This document shows positions 34,149 to 45,892 of a DNA stretch of 64,000 nt, one piece after another. The stretch is taken from positions 124,001-188,000 of the forward strand of contig JASJFT010000027.1 in NCBI GenBank assembly GCA_030770425.1. The letters run 5' to 3'. The DNA comes from Darksidea phi (taxonomy: Eukaryota; Ascomycota; Dothideomycetes; Pleosporales; Lentitheciaceae). Below the pieces are notes generated by a model. That model was given only the letters and a program-made list of their open reading frames with translations. It ran no database searches and was not told where the DNA came from. The translations under genes and the position numbers were made by a program. Numbering within the stretch: position 1 is the first letter of the stretch; every line of letters starts with the position of its first letter.

Positions 34149-35113
34149 AGCGAGAAGATGTGCGAGTGTGGAAGCAGCATATGTGGGGGATTGAGGGATT
34201 TTGTATGTTAACACGCGATGAGCACCTAAAAGGCGGCGACGGTCAGAGAGAGACGTTGCTGTTGTCAGGGAACCAGCACGCCCCAGCAGCCCTCTGTTTG
34301 ATTGGGCACAAGGTTGCGTCATCGGCTCTGTGGCTGCTTTTTCCCGCTAATGACTGGTGCGGCACCGACGCCCGTGACGCATTTCTTATGTTATACAGTA
34401 AACCACCCAAAACTCCGCAACTAGCCCTTTGTCAAAAGCTTGCGCACAAACATGAACATGGTACATGTCTTACCACACCACACCTTTTCTTACTCCTCGC
34501 TGACGTGCACCGGGGAGCGTCTCGTGCGGCTACTGCAGGGGCTAAGCTGCACAAGATGCACTCACACGACCTGGCGGGAGATCATTCGCCAGAGTCTGGG
34601 GATACACCTCGAATGACGAGTCTGGGAAGTATAGCAAACCATGGTGCCAACCACCATGAACCAAATCACAAGCAATCTACGGACCGCGGTGATGTCTGGA
34701 GCTCGATTCCATCTAGCATCATCTGCTAGCTAGTCTAAAGCTACCGAAGTAATGCCAATCAATCGGTCAATCAATGGGTGCTCTGTACAATAAATACCAT
34801 CCCTTCTGATGACAATGCGGATGGTGCATCAAAACAATGCGATGATGCAGACCCTCAGGACCTCTGTAAATGCTCATTCAACAATCCGCCAATGTTTTTG
34901 GTATGCCCTGTAATGCGCCCTTGAAAAATGACGTCCTAAATCGTACACTCCCAATAAACATGGGTTGGTGTATGCAGAAGCAAAGAGAAAAGCAAAACAC
35001 TCTCGCGCCGTGTTGTCCAACCCATAACACCTACGCTATGCTGCGGCAGATGTGGCCGCTGAGAAAATCGAAGGACGCCCTATATGCTGTAATGAAGTGA
35101 AAATAGAAACACA
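34149..35113. other. Intergenic: PPN1 promoter and CHD1 3' region
   Basis: About 960 bp. A 189-codon plus-strand frame (34160-34729) is His/Cys/Trp-rich without domain character and overlaps the PPN1 upstream region, so I do not call it. No RNA gene seen. Confidence 0.55.
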
Positions 35114-38100
35114 CTACGCGCCGTTTGTTTGCCCGTTCGTCTGGGCACTCGTCTGCTTGCCGTTCATTTCGGCAGTCAACGTCCTACTGTACATCGTCTT
35201 GACCTGCTCTACTGACGTATTCGGACGCGGCCAATAGTGAGAAACCGTGTATTCCCTGCCAAAGTTAGTCATTGATGCGCGCCAATGTGAGACTTCTACA
35301 CTTACCATAGCCGGTTCTCCAAGTCCGGAGTTTGCGAGTTTTCGCGAGCTACGTGACTGATGAAGTTACCGATGGCGAGGAGCTCGCACCTGAGTACTTT
35401 AACCAGCGTCTCCTTCGCTGGATAATTCTTCGGTCCACACTTCTTCAAGCGTTTAAGGTTGGGTTGCATGTTGCTCAGTTTTCGCTCCATGAATTCGTCC
35501 GGCTTCTTCTCCTTGTTCTTGTTTGGAGTAGCGTCTGTGCGTTCATGACTTGGACCGTGAGCGTGAGTGTGCGAATGCTGTCGCTCCTCTTGTGGTCGAG
35601 GTCGTTCCTCCTTAGGTCGCGCCTTTTCCACATCGCCGCTGACCTTGCGGTCCGAATGCGGAGGACGGCGATCAACACTGTCTCGCTCGGCACGATGCTC
35701 TTTACGGCGGCTTTCAGAAGGCCTATACTGGTCACTTTGTCGATGTCTATGATCAGGAGTGCTCCTGTCGTGATGGCGACTCTCAGGCCGTTCCGAGTGA
35801 CGGTTCTCGCCATTACTATGAGCGCGATGACCAGGCTTCTCTAACTCTCGCGATGCAACTTTGCGAGCTTGTCCAGAAGGCCCCGGACTAGCAGTGGCAC
35901 TGGAGGCCTTTTCTAGGCGGTGGGCAGTCTTCAATTGATGTTTCTTGCTGTTGCGATGGTGATTCTCCATGCGACGCTTCGCGTTCGGGTCGGCGCCACT
36001 CTTGTCCTTCAGGACAGTGAGGAGGTAGTTGGCACGCCGGACAAGATGGACAGCACCAGGGGATTTGGCGTTCTTTTCATCACCTTTGCTACGCTCTTCT
36101 TTCTTGTCGACGCGGTGCTCCTCAAGGAAGAACTTGTCACGCAAGCCAAGGTCAGGGTCGTCTCGAATTGGGACCCATGCACCGTATCCATGGCGGGAAA
36201 TACCAATCATAAGCATGCCATCCTCTTTTGCACCCCAGGGGCAGGAGTAGGCTGCGGGCTTGATGGCATCCGGTATCCGGAACTGCTTGAAGTCTGCCGC
36301 AGCGTTGACAGCGTCTTGAAGTACACGCATCTCAATCGGTCGGTCGATGATGGTTTCGGCGTTGAGCTTTTTGACGTTCCTAAAGTCGAACAGAACCGCC
36401 TTCTTGTCTTTCTTCGTGAGTGGTCGGTTCGCCTCAGCCTCTAACTTCTTCAGCCTAGCTCGTTCCTTCTTCACATGGTCCTCGCTCGTAGCAATGACTT
36501 CGCCGAGCGTGGACTTGATAACGTCCATGTCGCGCCCAACCAGTTTCGCGTCTCGAAGCATTTCAGGGCCGCGCTCCTCGAGCGATCCATAGCGCTCGTA
36601 GGCACGAATGAGATTGCGTGTCTCTTTCGTAGTGAGAGCACGTTTTGGATCGCTTTTTGGGGCGTCGTCATCCTCGTCATCCGAATTGTCATCATCGTGA
36701 TCGATGCGCTTCGTTGCTTCTCTGGCCCGCTTTTTGGCCGCCCGCTGCTCGCGTTCACTGGCTGCAGCCGCTTTGCGCTTCCTAGGTGCGCTCTCTTCAA
36801 GTAGCTTCTGTGTCTGTTCTTCTTCCTTTCTCTGCTGGATTTCCGCCTTGACAACCTCAAGCTCTTCCTTCGGAATAATATCGTCCCATTCCAAGTCAAT
36901 CTTGACGTCGGTGTATTCGAAATTCTTAAGGAACTCAGCGCCACCATCGGAGGTAAGACCAGCGGCCTGTTCTGTTTTGTGCTCTTCAGCGTTCTCGAGC
37001 ACGGCGTCAATATCAAGGTCCTCAAGCTTCTTCTGATTGCCTGATTGCTCGAACATCTTTTGCCCGCGGCGCTTGAGGATGTTGTTGATATCGTCAGCAG
37101 AGTTTGGCTCCGTTGCTGCGCGGTTGAGCTTGTCGTTTATTTCCTTCTGCTGGCGATCCGTCACACCACGCTGGATTGTGATGAACTCGAGCATACGCTT
37201 GTTGCGTGCTCGCTCAAGGATCTCTTCTTCAATGGTGTCTTTAGACACGAGGCGATAGACGCTTACCGGTTTCTGCTGTCCAATACGGTGAGCTCGAGCC
37301 ATGGCCTGCAAATCCGCCTGGGGGTTCCAGTCAGAGTCGAAAAGCACAACCGTATCCGCAGTCATGAGGTTGATACCGAGACCACCAGCTCGGGTAGACA
37401 AGAGGAAGCAGTAGTCATCGCTGCCAGGGGCGTTAAAATGATCGATGGCAATCTTACGGTCACTTGCAGGAACAGTGCCATCCAGCCGCTGAAAAGTATA
37501 GTTCCTCAGGCGCATGTAATCTGTAAGAATGTCCAACATGTGTACCATCTGACTGAAGATGAGCACGCGGTGGCCATCTGCCTTCAGTTTGGTCAGCAGA
37601 CGGTCGAGCAGCATCATCTTTCCGCTGGTAGTGATGAGGGCTTTCAAGGTCTCCTCCTTAGTGGAGTCGGGTTTGAGGAATTTAGCTTCGGCGTTAGGAA
37701 AAAGCAAAGCATGGTTGCTAGCCTTCTTCAACTCCATGACAATGTTTAGCAACGATTGCTTCTGGCCGCTGCCGCCTTCGTTGAGGGCTTCGTAATTCCG
37801 AGTCAAGATGTTTTTGTAGTATTCAAGCTGGATGTCCGACAGTTCAACCCGTAGAATCTTCTCAGACTTAGGCGGTAGGTCGTTTTCAACTTTCTCTTTC
37901 GTTCGACGAATCATGTAAGGCTGAATGGCTTCGCTGAGCTCAGCGAGCTTGTGACTCGCATCTTCCGAGGCTAGATCGACATCTTCATCAACGACAATCT
38001 TATTGCCAGGCATCAGGAAGTCCATAAGTGCGGAAAGCTCTCCAAGAGTATTCTGAATTGGGGTTCCAGTGATGAGGAGACGGCTTGGCGCACTGAACTG

Positions 38101-40185
38101 TAATAGCTTGTCATACAGCTGAGATTCGCGGTTCTTCAGCCGATGCGCCTCGTCGACGGCGAGGAACTGCCACTTGATCTGTGAGAGGAACTGGGAGTCG
38201 GCCAGGACGTACTCGTATGTCGTCATCAGCACGTTGAATTTCGTCTTCCGCACATTACCATCCACGAGAAGTTCGCAGTCCCGGATGATCTTCCGTGCAT
38301 CCTCTCGGCCGGTGTAGATGACATAGTTCACGTCCGGAGTCCAGTTGTTGAAAGTATCGGCCCAGGCAGGCATTGTGGACAGTGGTACTACACAGAGAAA
38401 TGGGCCCTGCTGCCGCCGATCATGCCGAAGCCAGTTCATAAATGAGACGGTCTGCACCGTCTTGCCCAGACCCATCTCATCAGCAAGGATAACGTTCTGG
38501 CCTTTGCACCAATTGTGCGCAAGGAAGTTGAGACCATGAAGCTGGAATGATCTCAGCTGGCCGTATTTGATGTAGTCGGGCTGTTCTTCAAGAGGCTTGA
38601 ACTTCCGACGGGTCTGCATATTGGACTCTTTCAAATCGGAAACGGGTCGGTTCGCCAAGCGGTCAAGGTAGCGATCGATTTCGTTCTGCGCAAGATTGCT
38701 GACGAGGGTATCGGTTTCCCAAGTACAGAGATCATAAGTCAAACCTTTCCCTGTATGATATTAGTAATCTAGAAAGGGGTAGGGGGCTTGGTGTACCTAC
38801 ACTTGACGTAGTACTCAGTGCCTTCATCACCATCTCTGGAGTCAATCACTCGTTCCACAATGTGAAGATTGAGCAAAGCCTCTCGCTCCTGCTCACGAGC
38901 GACCATGTGTTGCTCGAACTCCTCCGGCTCTCGTTTCTTGCGTGCATGGTAACGCATATCCGTAAGGATGGGGCCCTTGAAATAGTTGTCGACTTTGCGG
39001 AAACCTTTGCGAGATGCAATTGTGTCATATTCTTCCCATGTTGAATGGTAATGGGCCTTATCCTGCCATTTGATCTTTGAGAGGAGTTAGTGGAGAAATC
39101 GTGAGGCTGAGGTCGGGAATACTAACTAGGTATTCGAAGTCCTTCTTCTCCGCCGTGTATGGGTCAATATCTGCGCTATGTTATTTTCTGTGCCTAGGGA
39201 AGCGTGGGACTTGCATACCAGTGTCAGGCTTCGGTCGATGGTCAAGGACTTTGTCGATGGCGGGACCGGTTTCCTCTGGTGCAGTCGCCCAGTAGTTAGG
39301 CGTCGTCTCGTCCTCGTCTGCCTCGAAGGAATCCTGTTCCTCGTCTTCATTATAGTTTGTTACCTGCTTCGAACGGCGGGAAGAAAATCGGACTTCGGCG
39401 TGGGAAGGAGGCAGTTGACCCTCTGCAACGAGTAGGCGGCGCTGCCTTTCCTTCTTGGTAGGGATGTTCCGGCGGGCCCCAACGTAGCCGTCGGACTCGG
39501 ATTCAGAATCGGCGGACCGGTACACAGGTGTCGGCTGGTTTGATGCTAGTTGGAGAGGTCAATACACTCGTTCGAGAGATGGAAGAGATGAGGTGGTACC
39601 TTTCCGCGAGGTGGTCCGTTGGCGCTTGCGGGGTACGTCGGATGCAGAGTCGTCATCTTCATCGCTGCTATCGACCTTTAATAGGTTAATGCAAGCCCTC
39701 TGAACGTCTGCGGGATACCTTACTATGCGGCGGGTTGGTCGGGCACGACCCTGTAGAACGGTTAGCTGGAAGTCACGATGGAAGTTGAGGCCACGTACGC
39801 TTCGGCGAAGACCATAGAGCTCCGGATGTCGTGAATAATCATCATCATCGCTCGCTTTGCGCTTTGCGCCTCGCTGTGACTCTTGCGACGTCGAGCTGCG
39901 GGCGCGGCTGTCGCCTGCCTGCTGCGGCGGCGGAGTCTCAGAGTCATAGTCGCCGTCCGGCTCGCCCTCAGCATCTACGTCCTCGGACGAGTCGGTATCA
40001 TCCGCCATCGGCTCGTCTTCATCATATTCCTCACCGGGGGCGTCTTCGTCCGATGATGCGCCATTGGCGATGGGCTCTTTGGTGTCGGAGAGTTCGCTCT
40101 CGCTGAGCGGTGAAGGAGCGACCGGTGCAGCCACGTCTGCGGCATCCGGCAAGGAATGACCGTTGGTAAACGAGATAGAGGCCAT
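35114..40185 (-). CDS. CHD1: Chromodomain-helicase CHD1 chromatin remodeler
   Basis: Seven exons; introns 35256-35305, 38751-38800, 39075-39126, 39171-39218, 39546-39599 and 39751-39798. Total 1,589 aa. An acidic disordered N-terminus (~270 aa) leads into tandem chromodomains (~290-405; [18 protein letters not shown] and [16 protein letters not shown], the latter created by splicing). The SNF2 ATPase follows, with Walker A DEMGLGKT near 485 and Walker [10 protein letters not shown] near 592, then helicase C with [12 protein letters not shown] and [19 protein letters not shown]-like DNA-binding region ([20 protein letters not shown]) lies near 1130, a Lys/Arg/His-rich linker follows, and the CHD1 C-terminal helical domain ([18 protein letters not shown]) is near 1490. 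It spaces nucleosomes over transcribed genes. The 39751-39798 intron is a multiple of three without a stop, so retention would add 16 aa. Confidence 0.95.
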
Positions 40186-41097
40186 ATGGCCGGGGGTGGT
40201 CGAGGGCACTACGATGGACCTGGCTGTTGAAAGGTCAGCACGATATCTCAGGAAGCGCACGGCTGAAGCGGATGCAGGCAAGTGCAATGGATAGGGCAGA
40301 ACCGCGCGACCCAAAGCAAACAAGAAGCGACTGGAAGCGACAAGCAAGTGGTGAACAATCAAGGTCCGATGAAATGTATCGCTGGTCGATGGCCGCAGAT
40401 GAACAATGGTCGGCTGGGTGCCTAGTGCCAATGGCCAGCGGGCGGACCAAACCAAGTGAAGTCCAGTCGAGGAAGAAGCAGAGCAGCAGAAAACGGCGGT
40501 ATCAGGTTCGTAGCGGCTTTGGGCGACGCAGTCGAAGTCGATACGTGAAGGAAATATGGACTTGAGCGAGGCCGGCAGAGCGCTCCCACAGGCAGTTTGT
40601 CTGAGGCAGAAGCAAGAAAAACGGCAGGTGAAGGAGGAAAGATCATACCATCCATGTGTTTGTAAAGCCCTCGGCGCGGGGAGTTGGAGGGTGTGGAGCG
40701 CCTGTGTGCTGGGGGCGGGGAGGTGGGTGTGGGTTTTGGAGAAGACTGAAGGGCAGGCAATTGATCGCGAGGCCCTAGGCCGTCGCCAAGTACGAACAAA
40801 TGTCCGTGCGACAACCGGCATAGAAGCACCAATCAGAGCGAAGCTGACCGCGATGACCACAGTTATTCACCAGCAACCGGAATTCAACAACAACTTCCGT
40901 GCGTGCGCAAACATTCACGCACTTCAGCATTCATCCCCTTGGCAGTTGAGGCTACCAAGATCCCTGGGCTGAGTTGAGCTTGCTTCTCCTTACTTTGGAC
41001 GCCCGTTTGGTTCTTGCCTGCCCGCACTTTCGCGAAACCCCACCATACCATTGTTTCTCCACGCACTGAGACAAGACAACCCACAATCCTGCCCATC
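40186..41097. other. Divergent promoter, CHD1 and RLI1
   Basis: A 912-bp spacer with no gene supported. The minus-strand frame that continues upstream of the CHD1 start is not conserved-looking and is probably 5' UTR. Confidence 0.6.
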
Positions 41098-43284
41098 ATG
41101 GCCGACAAACTTACTCGGTACGTTCTTCTGTTCTTCTGATATCATGTTTATACTTATTCGTCCAGAATTGCCATCGTGTCCAGCGACAAAGTGAGCCATT
41201 CTTCCCGCGCTGCCCCTCCAAAGCGCAAAATTTCGGTGCTAATATAAGTGTGCGCGGTGACAGTGTAAGCCAAAGGTACGCCCGCTTCAACGCCTAACTA
41301 AGTGACAAGCCCTGACAGTCATGCAGAAATGCCGGCAAGAATGCAAAAAGTCCTGCCCGGTCGTCCGCACGGGCAAGTTGTGCATCGAAGTGACGCCCGA
41401 CTCCAAAATCGCCTTCATTTCCGAGCGCCTGTGTATAGGGTGCGGTATCTGCCCGAAAAAGTGCCCGTTCGATGCAATCAACATCATCAACTTGCCTACG
41501 AACCTCGAGACCCAAGTCACACACCGATACTCGGCGAACAGCTTCAAGCTGCACAGGCTGCCCATGCCCCGGCCGGGACAGGTGTTGGGACTGGTTGGCA
41601 CAAACGGTATCGGCAAGAGCACGGCGCTGAAGATCCTGAGCGGCAAACTTAAGCCCAATCTCGGCCGCTATGACAATCCGCCGGACTGGGAGGAGATTTT
41701 GAAGTACTTCCGTGGTTCCGAACTTCAGAGTAAGACCTGATTGTGCGATGCGGGAGCATGCAGTGACGTCAAATAGATTACTTTACCAAGGTGCTGGAGG
41801 ACGACCTCAAGGCTGTCGTCAAGCCACAGTACGTGGACCAGATCCCGAAGGCCATCAAGGGCCCCGACAAATCGGTCGGCAAGCTCATCTCGGGCCGCGC
41901 CCAGATGGAGAACCTCGACGAAATCATTGACGTTCTTGGTATGTCTGAAGAGAAGCTGTGGTATACCTTTATTAACGATGGACCAGAGTTGAAGCACGTA
42001 TATGACCGTGATGTCACGTTGCTGTCTGGTGGAGAGCTGCAGCGCTTTGCCATCGGCACTGTTTGCGTCCAGAAGGCGGATGTGGTGAGCCACTTCACGA
42101 ACATTTTAGGCATAACTGTTTACTGACTCCGACTAGTACATGTTTGACGAGCCATCGTGAGCCGTAGCCCTGACCACAACTATTGTTACACTTAATTGAC
42201 TTGCGTTAGTTCCTTCCTCGATGTCAAGCAGCGTCTTGCCGCAGGTCGCATGATCCGCAGCCTGCTTCGCCCTGACGATTATGTCATCGTCGTCGAGCAC
42301 GATTTGTCTGTCTTGGACTATCTTTCCGACTTCATTTGTGTCCTCTACGGCAAACCTGCTGTTTATGGTGTTGTCACCCTACCCGCGTCTGTCCGTGAAG
42401 GTATCAATATCTTCCTTGACGGCAACATCCCCACCGAGAACCTCCGCTTTCGAGAAGAGTCCCTTCAGTTCCGTATTGGTGAAGCCGGCGAAGAGTTCAT
42501 GATTGAAAAGGCACGTGGTTACAGCTGGCCCAAGATGACTAAGACTCTGGGCGACTTCCAGCTGCAGGTCGAATCAGGCCAGTTCACCGATTCGGAGATC
42601 CTCGTCATGATGGGCGAGAACGGTACTGGCAAGACCACCTTCTGTAAGATGCTCGCTGGTGCTCTACAACCCGACAATGGAAAGAAGGTACCTCCAATGA
42701 ACATCAGTATGAAACCGCAAAAGATTACGCCCAAGTTCACTGGCACCGTTCGCCAGCTCTTTTTCAAGAAGATCAAGGCCGCCTTTCTGAGCCCGCAATT
42801 CCAGACCGACGTCTATAAGCCCCTCAAGATGGACGACTTCATCGACCAGGAAGTGCAGAATCTGTCCGGTGGTGAGCTGCAACGTGTCGCCATTGTCCTT
42901 GCGCTCGGCATTCCCGCCGACATCTACCTTATTGATGAGCCTAGCGCGTACCTCGACTCCGAGCAGCGTATTGTCGCGGCACGTGTCATCAAGCGCTTCA
43001 TAATGCACGCCAAGAAGACCGCCTTCGTCGTTGAGCACGATTTCATCATGGCCACATACCTCGCAGACCGTGTCATCGTCTTTGACGGCCAGCCCGCTGT
43101 CAAGTCTCGTGCGAACGCCCCGGAGTCTCTCCTCACCGGTTGCAACAAGTTCCTCAAGAACCTCGACGTAACTTTCCGTCGCGACCCCAACTCGTACCGT
43201 CCGCGTATCAACAAGTACAACTCCCAGCTCGATCATGACCAGAAGCTCAGCGGGAATTACTTCTTCTTAGAAGACGAGGCTTGA
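41098..43284 (+). CDS. RLI1: Ribosome-recycling ABC ATPase RLI1/ABCE1
   Basis: Seven exons; introns 41118-41165, 41191-41263, 41276-41326, 41730-41776, 42085-42136 and 42157-42209. Total 620 aa (yeast 608). Exon 3 is only 12 nt and encodes CKPK of the first iron-sulfur ligand set [15 protein letters not shown], followed by [17 protein letters not shown]1 has [18 protein letters not shown] and YMFDEPSSFLD (the last two motifs split by introns); NBD2 has [19 protein letters not shown] and [12 protein letters not shown]. The protein splits 80S ribosomes after termination and helps initiation and 40S export; cytosolic and nuclear, essential. The intron load in a highly conserved gene makes the model easy to verify. 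No oddities apart from the micro-exon. Confidence 0.97.
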
Positions 43285-44040
43285 AAAGGTTTTCTATAAG
43301 TGGAATACGTCCCCTTGCCAGCGCCGCCCTTCGGGGCACGCAGGAGCACGCCGTGGGACGAAGAGAGGCTATAAAAAGCGTAGTTTGAGGACTCGTCTGC
43401 TTAGCCTAGTGGATGAGAAGTGCGGGTTCGACGATGAGGATGAGCGTGATGATCGGTGGTGCAGCAGCAGTGTTCCTCCTGTGCTAGCTGCCTAGTCCCG
43501 CTTGGAGGCGGGGCTGTCAGGATGGATACATAATATAGCACGGGTCAAGCTAGGGGACTGTTGCTAGCCGCAACGTATTCGGTGGGATATTGACGACACA
43601 CTTTGGGTGTGAAAAAAAGTTCTTGGACGCTACAGCCGTCCCGCCTTTGCCATCTTTGTCATAGTCTTCCCAAGTAGCGACACACAGTGTGTCCAGACTG
43701 AAACCTATTCACGGGTATCACCATCCATGCTTAACTGCGCGGTAGTGAACCACATAGTCATATGACCAGACGTCACCTAACTGCCGAGCACATGACACCC
43801 GTACAGAAGCTCCATCCACGTATGCGTTTAAAGCCATCTCGTGCCGCGTTCAGGTAACGGATTCTTTCCACTATTCATGGCGGCTAGGTCTAACTAACAT
43901 TTTGCGCGCTTCCTTGCAGCTGCAGTTAGGAGAGACAAGCCACGTCCCGAGGTTGTCTGCCTAGCTCCGAGCAATTTGCAACCACTACTCATATTACAAA
44001 CAATAGAATCTAATAATCGTATACATTCTCGCCAGAACCA
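43285..44040. other. Convergent 3' spacer
   Basis: About 750 bp between RLI1 and the kinase-like pseudogene. I searched by eye for tRNA A/B boxes: GGTTCGA at 43427 lacks the rest of a B box. Nothing supported. Confidence 0.5.
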
Positions 44041-45119
44041 TCATGGAACGTCTGCGAACCATCGATGTGCCAATGCCTCGTGGGCCGTGAGCCGCCGGGT
44101 TGGGTCTATATCCATCATTCGCACGATAAGATCCTTGAACTCTGGGTCGATATCCTGCCATAGTGCAAACGGCCGCCTTGGGTTGTCCGCATTAAAGTCG
44201 GCGGCTATCATAGCAACGAGCTAAGCCCAAGGACTATCACCAAGGTACCGAATCAAACCCTGTATGCCCTCCAAGTCGGAAAAGTACGAAAGCTGACGTT
44301 CGAGAACAATGTGCAGTATTTCTATGCCCTCTGGAACGTTTTCCTCCTCTACCGCGAATATTACTCGCTTTGTGATGGCGTAGATACATTGCAAATACCC
44401 TGTTTAGGCAAGAAAAGTTAAAGATTGGAGTGCGTGACTTACCACAAGACCAAAGGAGAATATGTCTGATGGTGTATGCACTTGAGCGGACGCGTGTGCT
44501 TCTGGACTTCGCCACATCCAATTCCCGACCTGTCTTCTTAGGATAACACGGTTCTCTGGTACATAGGCCGCATCCTCAATATCAGCCACCTGCACCTGCT
44601 CAACCGTCATCTCCTCGCCATTCTGCTTCCACTCTACTAGGATGTTGTTCGCTTTGATATCAGTATGGACGATACCTTGATATGCAATGCTGCGATCCCT
44701 CGTAAGGCATCCCGTAGGATTCGCTTCGTTATGGGAAGGGGAACATTTTTTTTGAACGAAGGACAGCAGGTAGTTTCTAAGATATTTGTATGCGAACATA
44801 GATTTATCAGGGATAGCGTCGTCAGACTCGCGAATGTAGGGTGAGCCCCGAAGGTCGTCGAACATATTCTTGAAGTATTCAAAGTCTGACGGCACGACGT
44901 TTTTCAAGACGTATTTCTGGTCTCCTGAGCTGGGATGACGGCTTAGTGTTATAGGATCCGATGGCGTTCCCGCAAGCTTGAGCATACCCACGTCGCGAGA
45001 TACACACGTCCCTGATTCCCAGGTTTATCTTGGAACATCCGTTCGACAAGGTAGCGACGACCCGACTGGCCCAATACCCGTGTGAGCGCGGCAGCTCGCG
45101 TGAATGCAGGCGCAGCCAT
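44041..45119 (-). pseudogene. Decayed protein kinase-like gene
   Basis: Protein-level remains of a fungal kinase-like domain run from MAAPAFTRAAALTRVLGQSG (start at 45119) through KYVLKNVVPSDFE, IVHTDIKANNIL (catalytic HxD...N), VADIEDAA (DFG position), GNWMWRSPEAH and, after a clean intron near 44400-44450, DFNADNPRRPFALWQDI and ALAHRWF. Lesions: an 8-T run at 44746-44753 shifts the frame after LLSFVQKK, a compensating shift near 44683 (CAT-ATCAAGG where CAT-GAT-CAAGG is expected) returns it before IVHTDIK, and a TAG at 44221-44223 cuts SPWA from LVAMIAADFN. No standard splice joins the first exon in frame. The altered middle segment would replace helix D/E. Otherwise the gene is well conserved, so inactivation looks recent. 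Confidence 0.75.
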
Positions 45120-45892
45120 GATCGTTCAGTCTTAGATACGGAAAGCTCTAGACTCCAGAATGTCCTCTAATGATACCACCTTTTGCCATGTAATATTTGT
45201 AATGTAGCCTTTCTTTGCTGGTGCTGTATGGTAGAAAGCTTGCATAGTCTCTAAAAGTTCAGTTGATACTAGCGACTAAAACGTATTCAACTTTGTGAAC
45301 CTGAAAAGCATAACTCTAAGAGGTCCTAGTGATGTAGTTCTGCATGCTCCGCATCAAGAAGCGACTTCAGTCTCTACGACTACGCTAATAATCCTATTAG
45401 CCAATGCAACCCCAAATCCTGCGAAAGTCGACACCATCCACTGCAATTGTTTCATGCCTCAGGAGAGTGCTTCCCAGATGTGGCATTGTTATCGGAAGGG
45501 GTGTCTTTGTCTTCGCATAATTGATATTCATTTACTCACACCATCAACCCGGCATAGGAACACAGTATGATGCCTAACGTCCAAGGATCTCCGAACACAG
45601 ACTATCCGTTACTTAGTTATCTTTTAAGACTCTCTAGACAGAATAGATACACGGCCTTATAGGATCGGACTGTACCTTGGAAGAAAATTGTGTGCGCACT
45701 GAATCAAGACTAACCTGGGGATTGCTCATGTATTCCAACGACGCACAACCCCCCAGAAGATAGTTCCAAGAATCATAGCCTATACGCTTATCACAGCATA
45801 TACTTCTCGGAAAATGCAAATCCGGAGCGTCCGCCCAACACCCAATATATGCCAGCGCAGACTATTCACGCCTCCAGACATGTATAATTTCG
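45120..45892. other. Intergenic, AT-rich
   Basis: Lies upstream of the kinase-like pseudogene and downstream of IML2. Open frames up to 91 codons are not protein-like. Nothing else supported. Confidence 0.5.

Noticed and set aside
34160..34729. 189-codon plus-strand open frame upstream of PPN1
   Set aside because: No recognisable motif, low complexity in residue use, and it lies in the PPN1 promoter on the opposite strand.
43420..43440. Possible tRNA B box (GGTTCGA)
   Set aside because: The trailing CC of the B box is missing and no A box or acceptor stem pairs at the proper distance.
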